Source: Nocardioides furvisabuli (GTDB lineage Bacteria; Actinomycetota; Actinomycetes; Propionibacteriales; Nocardioidaceae). From it: 64,000 bases of DNA. Positions 17,629 through 26,007 of the stretch are shown piece by piece; positions within the stretch are counted from its first letter, which is position 1; every line of letters begins with the position of its first letter. Under the pieces are notes generated by a model that saw nothing but the letters and a program-made list of their open reading frames with translations, had not been told where the DNA came from and searched no databases. The DNA lies in the NCBI RefSeq assembly GCF_021083185.1, contig NZ_JAIGQB010000011.1, positions 60,567 through 124,566 of the forward strand, written 5' to 3'. A program made the position numbers and the translations under genes.

Positions 17629-18858
17629 ATGGATTTCGGACTTGATTCGCGGACGGAGGGGCTCCAGAACGAGCTGCTGGATTTCATGCGGACGCACGTA
17701 TATCCGGCCGAGGCCGTGTTCGACGAGCAGCTGGAGGAGCTCGAGAACCGGTGGGCGTGGGACTCGGCACCGATCATGGGCGAGCTGCGCGCCGAGGCCC
17801 GCAGGCGAGGATTGTGGAACCTGTTCCTTCCCGGGGACCAAGGCGCCGGGCTCACCAATGTGCAGTACGCCGTGCTGGCCGAGATCTCGGGTCGCAGCCC
17901 ACACCTTGCACCGGCGGCGATGAACTGTGCCGCTCCGGATACCGGCAACATGGAGCTTCTCTCGATGTGTGCCAACCAGGAGCAGAAGGAGCGCTGGCTG
18001 ATGCCGCTGCTCGCCGGCGAGATCCGATCGTCGTTCGCGATGACCGAGCCGTCGGTCGCCTCCTCCGACGCCACCAACATTGCGACCAGCATTGTCCGGG
18101 ACGGCGACCGCTACGTGATCAACGGTCGGAAGTGGTGGATCACGGGCGCGATGAACCCCAACGCAAAGATCTTCATCGTGATGGGTAAGACCGACCCGGA
18201 CGCCGAGCGGCACCGGCAGCAGTCCATGATCCTCGTCGAGCGGGATACCCCCGGCTTCGGGATCCACCGGGGCCTGAAGGTCCTGGGGTACGACGACCAC
18301 GAGCACGGCGGCCATGGCGAGCTCTCGTTCGACGACGTGAGAGTGCCGGCAGGGAACCTGGTGGGCGGCGAGGGCGACGGGTTCACCATCGCTCAGAAGC
18401 GTCTGGGGCCGGGCCGGATCCACCACTGCATGCGGTCGATCGGCGTCGCCGAGCGCGCGATCGAGCTGATGTGCGCCCGCGCGGACGATCGTGTCGCCTT
18501 CGGCAGGCCGCTGTCGGACCAGGGCATCATCCGCGACTGGATCGCCGAGTCTCGCCTGCGGGTGGAGCAGCTGCGGCTGCTGGTGCTCAAGACCGCGTGG
18601 CTGATGGACACTGCCGGCGTCAAGAGCTCCCACGCCGAGATCCAAGCCATCAAGGTGGCCACCCCCGCCACGGTCGAGTGGATCCTCGACAAGGCGATCC
18701 AGGTGCATGGTGCCGGCGGCCTGTCGCAGGACTTCCCCCTCGCTTCGATGTTCGCTTCCATCCGGACGCTCCGATTCGCCGACGGGCCGGACGAGGTCCA
18801 CAAGAACGGGCTCGCCCGGTCCGAGCTCCGCCGCCAGGCGGCCGCGCGGGTCGAGTAG
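17629..18858 (+). CDS. ACAD10/11-type acyl-CoA dehydrogenase (LvaC-like)
   Basis: 409 aa. Diagnostic features of the ACAD10/11 group are NPNAKIFIVMGKTDP, RHRQQSMILVERDTPGF, LGPGRIHHCMRSIG and the C-terminal RFADGPDEVHKNGLAR. In family members this domain converts phospho-4-hydroxyacyl-CoA to the enoyl-CoA with loss of phosphate. With the kinase at 15608 it reconstitutes, as separate proteins, the two halves fused in the vertebrate enzymes. A 25-codon reading frame (17552-17629) overlaps both the SDR stop and this ATG; it ends with AGGAGA and looks like a spacer rather than a gene. Confidence 0.9.
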   Translation: MDFGLDSRTEGLQNELLDFMRTHVYPAEAVFDEQLEELENRWAWDSAPIMGELRAEARRRGLWNLFLPGDQGAGLTNVQYAVLAEISGRSPHLAPAAMNCAAPDTGNMELLSMCANQEQKERWLMPLLAGEIRSSFAMTEPSVASSDATNIATSIVRDGDRYVINGRKWWITGAMNPNAKIFIVMGKTDPDAERHRQQSMILVERDTPGFGIHRGLKVLGYDDHEHGGHGELSFDDVRVPAGNLVGGEGDGFTIAQKRLGPGRIHHCMRSIGVAERAIELMCARADDRVAFGRPLSDQGIIRDWIAESRLRVEQLRLLVLKTAWLMDTAGVKSSHAEIQAIKVATPATVEWILDKAIQVHGAGGLSQDFPLASMFASIRTLRFADGPDEVHKNGLARSELRRQAAARVE

Positions 18859-18884
18859 CCCCATAACTGCCCGGAGGAGATGCC

Positions 18885-19982
18885 ATGACGACTCAGGACA
18901 ACCTCGCACAGGAGCCGCGCCGGATTTTGCTGGACTATCCCCACCGGGTGGCAGGGCACTGCGGATCCGGAGCGCTGAGGGATCTGGTGGAGTGGGCTGG
19001 TCTGGGCTGGGAGGAGGTGCCCAGCGAAGGTCTGGTCTTCGGGATGGCCGGTGGCCTCGCCTTCACCTATCTACGGATGTCCGGGCTCACCCCGCCGGTC
19101 TACCTCGTCGGACGCAGTGATGCATTTGAAATAGACCTTCCTACGAGGCTAGGTGCAGAGGTCGAGGTGCGTCGGACCGACGATCCCGGGACCGGTTGGT
19201 ACTGGGTCCGCCGCGAACTCCAGCACGGCCGTCCCGTCCTGTTGTGGGCTGACATCGCCGAGCTGCCCTACCTCAATGTCCGCCTGCAAATGGGCCGGCA
19301 CGACATCGTGGTGATCGGCTACGACGACGACACCGAGACGGCGTTCGTGGTGGACAACGACCGAGCCGAGGTGCAAGAAGTTCCCTACGACGCTCTTGGG
19401 CGGGCGCGTGCGTCGCGGTCGTTCCCCGTGCCCACGAGGCACACGACGTACTTCGTGAACTGGCCCCAGATCCTGCCCGAGCTGCGTCCGACCGCGGCTT
19501 CGGCACTCGTGGCCTCGGTCAAGAACATGCAAGCAGAGGCGACCGCGATCATCCCGGACACATCGGCGCTGCCGTCGAATGCTGTTGCTGCCGCCGGAGT
19601 CCGTGGAGTTGCGGCATTCGCCGAGGATGTCGGCCAGTGGCCGGGAGTCATGTCGGAACCGGAACTCGATGGCACGCTCCGCGCGCTCCACGCCTTTGTG
19701 GAGAAGGCCGGGACCGGGGGTGGCCTGTTCCGCCGGTTGCAGGCGGCGTTCTGCTTCGAGGTCGCGCGACCCACCGACTGCGCTGAGGTGGCCACGGCCG
19801 GCACTTCGCTGCTGCGATGCGCCGACACGTGGTCGGCTGTGGCTGCTGCGGGGCGTAGTGACGGTTCGACCCTAGAGCGCTGGCGACGGGTCCACGAGCT
19901 CGCCGCGACGCTACCCACCCGCGAGGACCAGGCAGTCGCTGAGATGCGCTCAGCGGCGGCGGAGCTGGCGAGGCTGTCCTGA
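18885..19982 (+). CDS. BtrH-like N-terminal domain plus DUF4872-like protein
   Basis: 365 aa. Residues about 20-160 look like the BtrH N-terminal fold (papain/C39-like): Cys26 in GHCGSGALRD, His139 in GRHDIVVIGYDD and Asp157 in VVDND could form a Cys-His-Asp triad. The remainder is helical, DUF4872-like. BtrH in butirosin biosynthesis transfers an aminoacyl group from an acyl carrier protein. Here it follows an acyl-CoA dehydrogenase and precedes an SDR, so an acyl-transfer or thioester-handling role is possible (inference). No signal peptide or membrane segment. Confidence 0.7.
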   Translation: MTTQDNLAQEPRRILLDYPHRVAGHCGSGALRDLVEWAGLGWEEVPSEGLVFGMAGGLAFTYLRMSGLTPPVYLVGRSDAFEIDLPTRLGAEVEVRRTDDPGTGWYWVRRELQHGRPVLLWADIAELPYLNVRLQMGRHDIVVIGYDDDTETAFVVDNDRAEVQEVPYDALGRARASRSFPVPTRHTTYFVNWPQILPELRPTAASALVASVKNMQAEATAIIPDTSALPSNAVAAAGVRGVAAFAEDVGQWPGVMSEPELDGTLRALHAFVEKAGTGGGLFRRLQAAFCFEVARPTDCAEVATAGTSLLRCADTWSAVAAAGRSDGSTLERWRRVHELAATLPTREDQAVAEMRSAAAELARLS

Positions 19983-19984
19983 CC

Positions 19985-20725
19985 ATGGACTTCGTCGACC
20001 GCACCTTCCTCGTCTCCGGCGCCACCTCTGGACTGGGCCGGGCAACCACGCTGGCGCTTCTCGAGCGCGGCGCCAAGGTAGTCGCCGCCGACCTGAAGGG
20101 CGAGGCGCCCGCAGGCGCCACCTTCGCACCGACCGACGTCACGGACCCGGCACAGGTCCAGGCCGCTGTGGACACCGCGGTTGAGCTGGGCGGCTTCGCC
20201 GGAGCCGTCAGCTGCGCTGGGATCGCGGCAGCGGCCAAGGTGCTCTCCAAGGGTGAGCCGCACTCGCTCGACGTGTTTCTGAAGGTGCTGCAGGTGAACC
20301 TCGCCGGCACCTTCAACGTCGCCAGGCTGGCAGCCCAGGCGCTGAGTGAGGGCGAGGCAGGCCCCGACGGTGAGCGCGGAGTGATCGTCAACACCGCCTC
20401 CGGGGCGGCGTACGACGGCCAGATCGGCCAAGCGGCGTACTCCGCCTCCAAGGCAGGCGTCGTCGGCATGACGCTGCCCATGGCGCGCGAGCTCGCGACC
20501 CACGGGATCCGCGTCATGGCCATCGCGCCCGGGCTCTTCCTTACCCCGATGCTCGAGGTACTACCCCACGCGGCACGCGAGTCGCTCGCCCAGCAGGTGC
20601 CGTTCCCGGCGCGGCTGGGCGACCCGATGGAGTTCGCCGACCTGGTCTGCCACATCATCGAGAACCGCATGCTCAACGGCGAGGTTGTCCGTATCGACGG
20701 GTCCATGCGGATGGCAGCTCGATGA
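19985..20725 (+). CDS. SDR, 3-hydroxyacyl-CoA dehydrogenase type (HSD10-like)
   Basis: 246 aa. VSGATSGLGRATT (cofactor), SCAGIAAA, a long loop with SEGEAGPDGERGVIVNTAS, and YSASKAGVVGMTLPMARELA, the arrangement of type II 3-hydroxyacyl-CoA dehydrogenases (HSD17B10). The ATG at 19985 starts 2 nt after the previous stop. Would oxidise 3-hydroxyacyl-CoA to 3-ketoacyl-CoA, the step after hydration by the following MaoC protein. Good family match; substrate not determined. Confidence 0.88.
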   Translation: MDFVDRTFLVSGATSGLGRATTLALLERGAKVVAADLKGEAPAGATFAPTDVTDPAQVQAAVDTAVELGGFAGAVSCAGIAAAAKVLSKGEPHSLDVFLKVLQVNLAGTFNVARLAAQALSEGEAGPDGERGVIVNTASGAAYDGQIGQAAYSASKAGVVGMTLPMARELATHGIRVMAIAPGLFLTPMLEVLPHAARESLAQQVPFPARLGDPMEFADLVCHIIENRMLNGEVVRIDGSMRMAAR

Positions 20726-20768
20726 TCCGCGCAGGCACCGCGAGTTCTGTCGCCCGGATCGGTGGACT

Positions 20769-21254
20769 GTGAGCCGGGACGTCGGTGCGACCGCCGACGA
20801 CAACAGCCACATCGTGCACGCCGAGGATCTCACGCCCGGCCAGGTGATCCAGCTCGGCTCCCACACGGTCTGCGAGAGCGAGATCATCGCCTTCGCGACG
20901 CAGTGGGACCCGCAGTTCTTCCACCTCGATGCCGCGCGCGCGGCAGCCGAGAGCCAGTTCGGCGGCCTCATCGCCAGCGGGCTGCACACCCTCTCGATCT
21001 ACCAACGGCTGTGGGTGGACAGCCGCACGCAGCCGTGGCGCGTCATCGCCGGCGCCACCATGAGTGACGTGGCGTTCCTTCGCCCGGTTCGCCCCGGGGA
21101 CGTCCTCACGGGGCACACCGTGATCGACGATGTACGTTTCGAGCCCGACAAGCATCGCGGCCGCGTCACCTTCGAAGGCGCACTCGGCAACCAGGACGAC
21201 AAGCTCGTGCTCCGCGTCACTACGGCCGTCTACCTCGGAGCGAGGACCGCGTAA
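20769..21254 (+). CDS. MaoC-like enoyl-CoA hydratase
   Basis: 161 aa, single hot-dog domain. Hydratase-2 motif FATQWDPQFFHLD (Asp and His) followed by GLIASGLHTLSIY and RPVRPGDVLTGHTVI. GTG 20769 is the best start outside the upstream SDR gene, although the ribosome site (GGTGGA) is weak. R-specific hydratases of this family hydrate trans-2-enoyl-CoA; pairing with the preceding SDR suggests a beta-oxidation step for a branched or bulky acyl chain. Confidence 0.88.
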   Translation: MSRDVGATADDNSHIVHAEDLTPGQVIQLGSHTVCESEIIAFATQWDPQFFHLDAARAAAESQFGGLIASGLHTLSIYQRLWVDSRTQPWRVIAGATMSDVAFLRPVRPGDVLTGHTVIDDVRFEPDKHRGRVTFEGALGNQDDKLVLRVTTAVYLGARTA

Positions 21255-21523
21255 GGGCTGCACAAGCGCGTCTACGTCCGCCGCCCCGGGTCAACCAGAC
21301 CTTCGCCCGCACCGCACTACCCGCCCGTTCCCGAGGCGCATTCCTGAGCACGCGGTTCCCCGACTACGCCGGAGCCGCCGGGCTGCTGCAACCCGCCATC
21401 GACGAGGAGTACGGCCGCGGGGGCGGCGACTTCGGTACGGCGGTCGTGGCCCACGAGAGGGAACTCACCATCCGTGACCACATCCCGTTCTGGGGGTTGA
21501 CCTCGCGATCTGACCGACGGTAG
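21254..21523 (+). pseudogene. orphan 3' coding remnant, unidentified
   Basis: A reading frame with G/C-rich third positions ends at TAG 21521-21523. Its last part reads FLSTRFPDYAGAAGLLQP, then EEYGRGGGDFGTAVVAHERE and LTIRDHIPFWGL. No start codon with a ribosome site precedes it, and upstream it runs into the hydratase gene in another frame, so it looks like the 3' end of a lost gene. I do not recognise the family. A good promoter for the next ligase gene overlaps its end. Confidence 0.4.
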
Positions 21524-21526
21524 GTT
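21497..21526 (+). promoter_or_regulatory. sigma70-like promoter for the ligase/Atu-like operon
   Basis: TTGACC (21497-21502), 18-bp spacer, TAGGTT (21521-21526). Predicted start near 21533, about 93 nt ahead of the TTG start at 21626. GACCGACGG (21512-21520) inside the spacer and CCGTTGGTC (21560-21568) downstream form a 9-bp inverted repeat with one mismatch, a possible regulator site. Confidence 0.55.
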
Positions 21527-21625
21527 TATCGACCAGCGTTCGAAAGAGCTGCAGTCTCACCGTTGGTCGGATCGGTGTTGCTGAGGGAACCGACGTCGAA
21601 AGCTCCACTACGGAAGGAAAGTGCC

Positions 21626-23299
21626 TTGCCCATTGCGACCTACGAGCCAGGCGGGGAAACGCTGGTGGACCGGCTGACGGTTGCGCGGGTTCACAATCCC
21701 GAGCAGGAAGCACTCGTCTGCTATCAGGACGACGGCACGCGCGTGACGCGGCTGACCTACGAGGAGCTCTACCAACAGGCATTGGCCATCGCCAAGGGGT
21801 TGAACGCGCGAGGTGTCGGCCACGGAGATCACGTAGCCCTGTGGCTCCCGAACGGACCCGAGTGGGTTCTGTTCCAGCATGCGACCGCGATGCTCGGCGC
21901 CGTTCTCGTCCCGGCGAACTCCTTCTACCGGGAGGCCGAGTTCGAATACCTGCTGCGCCAGTCGGACGCGGCGGTCCTGGTGTACACCCCCCGGTTCCTC
22001 AACCTCGACTACGAGCAGGCTCTGAGGAACCTTGCCCCTGAGTTGGAAAGCAGCGGTGCACACCGGTTCGACCGGTTCCCCATGCTGCGCGACGTGGTCT
22101 GTGTCGGGGAGGAACCGGGCCTGCCGGGAGCCCTGAGTCTCCACGCCCTGGTGGATGGCGGGCAAGCGATGACCGACGAGGACCTATTCAGGATCACGGC
22201 GGACGTCAAGCCCGACGACGCGCTCATGATCATGTACACCTCCGGCACCACAGGAGACCCGAAGGGGTGCCTCTTGTCACACGCCAACCTCCTGACGAAC
22301 TCCTTGCACTTCAGTGAGTCTCTGGAGCTCGACGATGACAGCAGGTACCTCATTCCCATCCCGTTCTTCCACAATGGTGGTTGTGTCCTGGGCCTGCTGA
22401 GTGCACTTCAACGGGGATCGACCCTCATCTCCATGGACAGGTTCGTCCCCGCACTGGCCCTCCGCATCTTGGCCGAGGAGAAGTGCACGCACACCGGTGG
22501 GGTTCCGACCATCTACATCGCCCTGTTGCACGATCCCAGCCTCCAGGAGTACGACTACAGCACCATGAAGATGGCGTTCATGGCGGGCGCGCCGTGCCCG
22601 GTCGAGGTCAGCAGGTCTGTCGAGAAGGCCTTCGGGATGACGATCATCATCGGTCTGGGCATGACCGAGAGCTCCCCACTGATCACGATCTCGCGCAAGG
22701 CAGACCCCTTCGAACAGCGAGTGGGATCGGTGGGCCGCCCGAAAGGTTGCGAGGCGAAGATCATCGGCCCGGACACTGGAGAAGAGGTGGGCCCGGGTGT
22801 CGACGGCGAGCTGCTCACTCGGGGCCCCAACGTCATGCAGGGCTACTACAAGATGCCCGAACAGACCGCTCAGGTTCTCGACGAGGACGGCTGGCTGCAC
22901 ACAGGCGACATGGTCAGGTGCGACGACGATGGGTTCTACTACGTCACCGGACGCCTCAAGGACTTGTACATCGTGGGAGGCGAGAACGTCGCCCCCGCAG
23001 AGGTCGAGGCATTCATGCGCACCCACCCGGCCGTTCAGGACGCCTATCTCGTCGGCGTCCCGGACGAGAAGTACGGCGAGGTCGGGCTCGCGGTCGTCCA
23101 GTTGAAGGCAGATCACGAGGCGACGGAGGCCGAACTCATCGACTACTGTCGGGGACAACTTGCCAGCTTCAAGGTTCCTCGATACGTCGAGTTCGTCACC
23201 GAGTACCCGCTGACGCCGGCTGGCAAGGTGAAGAAGTTCGTCTTGCAGGACGCCTACGCGAAGTCCATGGACCTCAAAGGCTATGGTCCCACGGCCTGA
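21626..23299 (+). CDS. AMP-dependent acyl-CoA ligase, class I
   Basis: 557 aa from TTG 21626, which has GGAAGGA with a 7-nt spacer; no better in-frame start exists. P-loop MYTSGTTGDPKGC near residue 205, GMTESSPL, GWLHTGDM and C-terminal lysine in TPAGKVKKFVL show an intact ANL enzyme. Third adenylate-forming enzyme of the block. It heads the Atu-like operon (position comparable to AtuH in Pseudomonas), so it may activate a terpenoid or branched acid (inference). Confidence 0.9.
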   Translation: MPIATYEPGGETLVDRLTVARVHNPEQEALVCYQDDGTRVTRLTYEELYQQALAIAKGLNARGVGHGDHVALWLPNGPEWVLFQHATAMLGAVLVPANSFYREAEFEYLLRQSDAAVLVYTPRFLNLDYEQALRNLAPELESSGAHRFDRFPMLRDVVCVGEEPGLPGALSLHALVDGGQAMTDEDLFRITADVKPDDALMIMYTSGTTGDPKGCLLSHANLLTNSLHFSESLELDDDSRYLIPIPFFHNGGCVLGLLSALQRGSTLISMDRFVPALALRILAEEKCTHTGGVPTIYIALLHDPSLQEYDYSTMKMAFMAGAPCPVEVSRSVEKAFGMTIIIGLGMTESSPLITISRKADPFEQRVGSVGRPKGCEAKIIGPDTGEEVGPGVDGELLTRGPNVMQGYYKMPEQTAQVLDEDGWLHTGDMVRCDDDGFYYVTGRLKDLYIVGGENVAPAEVEAFMRTHPAVQDAYLVGVPDEKYGEVGLAVVQLKADHEATEAELIDYCRGQLASFKVPRYVEFVTEYPLTPAGKVKKFVLQDAYAKSMDLKGYGPTA

Positions 23300-24344
23300 A
23301 CTGGCTCCGAGCGCGGGTTCGAGTACCGGCGCGTGGAGAGACATCGAGAACGTCTCGTCGTCGTCGCGAGTGGCCTTCATTGAAGGTGACGAGCCACGGA
23401 TGCTGCGAGCAGCGGCCCTCGCGACGCAAACCGGCCTCTGCCGACCGGTGCTCCTCGGGAAGCGGTCGGAGATCCAGCGTGCTTCCCGAGACCAGGGCAT
23501 CGACGTGGGTGCAATCGACACGCTCGACGTCAGCGACCCCGCCGTCCGCGAACAGTTGGTGCGCGACTTCGAGCGTAAGGTGGGCCCGGCGACCGACCTT
23601 CGCAGCGCGACGCTGTCGAACCCCGCTGCCTGGGGTGCGACGCTGGTCCGGTGCGGATGGATGGACGCAGCCATCGGAGGAACGCGTACCACCAGTGCGG
23701 ACATGCTCCGTGCCGGTCTCTCGTGCATCGGGCTGGCGCCGGAACGATCCACCGTCAGTGGAGCGATCTTTCTCGACACTCAGCGACCGGACGTCGGATC
23801 TGGAGGCACGCTCGCCTTCGCGGATGCTGTGGTAACCCCTATGCCCACCGTCGATCAGCTCGCCGACATCGCGGCCGCCACGGCCCGATCCTGGCGAGCC
23901 TTGATGAGGACCGAGCCGCGTATCGGTTTTCTGTCCTTCTCCACGCGGGGCAGTTCCGGGTCCCCCCACGTCCAGCGCATCCGCGACGCCGTCACTCTCT
24001 TCCGACGGAGGTTTCCCGAGGAGGCCGTCGACGGAGAACTGCAGTTCGACGCAGCCGTCTCCACGGCTGTGGCGGAGCGCAAGCACGCGAGCGGCGCACT
24101 GGCTGGCGCGGCCAATGTTCTTGTCTTCCCCAGTCTCGACTCGGCCAACATTGCCTACAAAGTGGCGGAGCAACTGGGCGGCGCACGGGCACGGGCCTTC
24201 CTGCAAGGCCTCGCGAGGCCATTTGCGGACGTATCGCGGGGGTGCAGCGTCGACGACATCGTGACCACCCTGCGAATGCTGCTCTACGACACCCTGCACA
24301 GCCCTGAGCCGGAGAGCAGTCGACGAGAAGGAGTGCTGAGTTGA
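23283..24344 (+). CDS. phosphate acyltransferase family (Pta/Ptb-like)
   Basis: 353 aa. SRVAFIEGDEPRMLRAAALA at the start of the domain, then GAIFLDTQRPD, and C-terminal ASGALAGAANVLVFPSLDSANIAYKVAEQLGG are the hallmarks of phosphate acetyl/butyryltransferases, which exchange CoA and phosphate on acyl groups. The start overlaps the ligase end by 17 nt and its stop overlaps the next start. No acetate/butyrate kinase gene accompanies it. It may recycle CoA or form acyl phosphates for an unknown purpose. Confidence 0.85.
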   Translation: MVPRPELAPSAGSSTGAWRDIENVSSSSRVAFIEGDEPRMLRAAALATQTGLCRPVLLGKRSEIQRASRDQGIDVGAIDTLDVSDPAVREQLVRDFERKVGPATDLRSATLSNPAAWGATLVRCGWMDAAIGGTRTTSADMLRAGLSCIGLAPERSTVSGAIFLDTQRPDVGSGGTLAFADAVVTPMPTVDQLADIAAATARSWRALMRTEPRIGFLSFSTRGSSGSPHVQRIRDAVTLFRRRFPEEAVDGELQFDAAVSTAVAERKHASGALAGAANVLVFPSLDSANIAYKVAEQLGGARARAFLQGLARPFADVSRGCSVDDIVTTLRMLLYDTLHSPEPESSRREGVLS

Positions 24345-25705
24345 ACACGGTAAGGATTGCGAACGGACAGGCCTTCTGGGGTGACAGTCCCGCTGCGCCA
24401 GTGGCCCAGGTACGCGGTGGTGACATCGACTACCTGACCTTGGACTACCTGGCCGAGATCACCATGTCTGTCCTGCGCAAGCAGTACGAGCGTGACCCCG
24501 ATGCCGGGTACGCGCGGGATTTCGTCGATCTCATGTCGGAGATCATGCAGGAGTGCCTAGAACGAGACATCAAGGTGGTTGCCAATGCCGGGGGAGTCAA
24601 CCCCCAGGGTTGTGCCCAGGCTCTGCTCGATGTCGCAGCGAGCAAAGGGATCAGCGGGCTGCGGGTCGGCGTCGTCACCGGCGATGACATCATGGCGCAG
24701 CTGGACGACCTGGAGAGTGAAGGCGTGCCGTTGCAGAACCTGGACACCGGCACGCCCTTTGACGAGGTCAGAGACCGCATCGCCAGTGCCAACGCCTATC
24801 TAGGCGCTGAACCGATCGCACGCGCTCTGGCCGATGGAGCGAACGTCGTGATCACCGGACGCTGCACGGATCCCGGATTGGTTCTGGGTCCGCTCGTGCA
24901 TGAGTTCGGCTGGCAGTGGGATGACTGGAACCTGCTTGCGGCGGGCACGGTGGCCGGGCACACGATCGAGTGTGGCGCCCAGGCCAGCGGCGGCAATTTC
25001 CAGGGTGGTTGGCGCACCATGGACGATCTCGCGCATGTCGGGTACCCCATCGTCGAGGTGAGCGCCGACGGCACTTTCGTCGTCACCAAGCACCCGGGGA
25101 CCGGGGGCGCGGTGACCACCGCTACCGTGACCGAGCAACTGCTGTACGAGCTCGGTGACCCAGCAACGTACCTGTCGCCCGAGGTGACGGCCGACTTCAC
25201 CGCCCTTCAGGTGCAGGAGGTCGGCCCGGACCGAGTCGAAGTCACAGGCGCGCGGGGCCGGCCCCCGACCGACTCGTTGAAGGTGTCCATGGCCTACTCG
25301 GACGGGTTCCAGGGCGCTGCGATGATCACGTATGCTTGGCCTGACGCGATCGCCAAGGCTGAACTGGCGGACTCAGTTCTGCGGACGCGACTGAAAGACC
25401 TTGGCCTGCCCCTCCGAGCGATCCGCACCGATCTCGTCGGATACAACTCCGTTCACGGCCGGGTAGTTCCGCCGGCGGGCTCGGACCAGTCCGAGGTCGT
25501 CCTGCGGGTCTCGATCTGGGCAGACGACCCAGACACCGTGAGCAGGTTCGCAGCCGAGATCGCCCCTTTGGTGATGGGCCCGCCCGGCTTCACCGGTCTA
25601 CTGGCCGGGGGACGGATGAGGCCGAGCCGTGTGATGGCCTACTGGCCGACCCTGGTCCCCAAGAGTGTGGTGGACCCTCAAGTGATTGTGAGAGATGGCG
25701 TATGA
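24341..25705 (+). CDS. AtuA-family protein (acyclic terpene utilisation), large piece
   Basis: 454 aa from TTG 24341 with GAAGGAG upstream, overlapping the preceding stop. Conserved AtuA/DUF1446 features: NGQAFWGDSPAAP, the VVANAGGVNPQGCA loop near residue 80, GADNVVITGRCTD-like segment (GANVVITGRCTDPGL), and GGNFQGGW. Pseudomonas AtuA is required for citronellol/geraniol degradation but its reaction is unknown. Here the usual C-terminal portion is encoded separately by the next gene (overlap ATGA), so the protein is split. Confidence 0.88.
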   Translation: MNTVRIANGQAFWGDSPAAPVAQVRGGDIDYLTLDYLAEITMSVLRKQYERDPDAGYARDFVDLMSEIMQECLERDIKVVANAGGVNPQGCAQALLDVAASKGISGLRVGVVTGDDIMAQLDDLESEGVPLQNLDTGTPFDEVRDRIASANAYLGAEPIARALADGANVVITGRCTDPGLVLGPLVHEFGWQWDDWNLLAAGTVAGHTIECGAQASGGNFQGGWRTMDDLAHVGYPIVEVSADGTFVVTKHPGTGGAVTTATVTEQLLYELGDPATYLSPEVTADFTALQVQEVGPDRVEVTGARGRPPTDSLKVSMAYSDGFQGAAMITYAWPDAIAKAELADSVLRTRLKDLGLPLRAIRTDLVGYNSVHGRVVPPAGSDQSEVVLRVSIWADDPDTVSRFAAEIAPLVMGPPGFTGLLAGGRMRPSRVMAYWPTLVPKSVVDPQVIVRDGV

Positions 25706-26007
25706 GACTCATCGATGTGGCGCACGCACGGTCCGGGGACAAAGGCGACTCCGTCAACATAGGACTCATTGCACGTGACCGCTCGGACTACCCCTTGCTC
25801 GTCAAGGAGGTAACCGCAGAACGGGTTGCCCATCACTTCGCTGGAGTCTGCCTCGGCGAGGTGAAGCGGTACGAGCTGCCGAACTTGGGGGCGCTCAACT
25901 TCATCCTGACCTCCGCATTGGGCGGCGGAGGAACGACCTCGCTTCGGGTGGACGCTCAGGGCAAAGCCATGGGCGAGGCGCTCCTGTTCATGGAGATCGA
26001 TGTCTGA
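25702..26007 (+). CDS. AtuA C-terminal-like small protein
   Basis: 101 aa, beginning MRLIDVAHARSGDKGDSVNI, the signature of the ferredoxin-like domain found at the C-terminus of long AtuA proteins or as a free partner. GALNFILTSALGGGGTTSLR is also conserved. Overlaps the large piece by ATGA and the TetR start by 8 nt. Probably forms a complex with the 24341 product; a role as isolated enzyme is not excluded. Confidence 0.85.
   Translation: MRLIDVAHARSGDKGDSVNIGLIARDRSDYPLLVKEVTAERVAHHFAGVCLGEVKRYELPNLGALNFILTSALGGGGTTSLRVDAQGKAMGEALLFMEIDV

Noticed and set aside
17552..17629. 25-codon frame between SDR and dehydrogenase
   Set aside because: Merely spans the gap and carries the ribosome site of the next gene; no conservation evidence.
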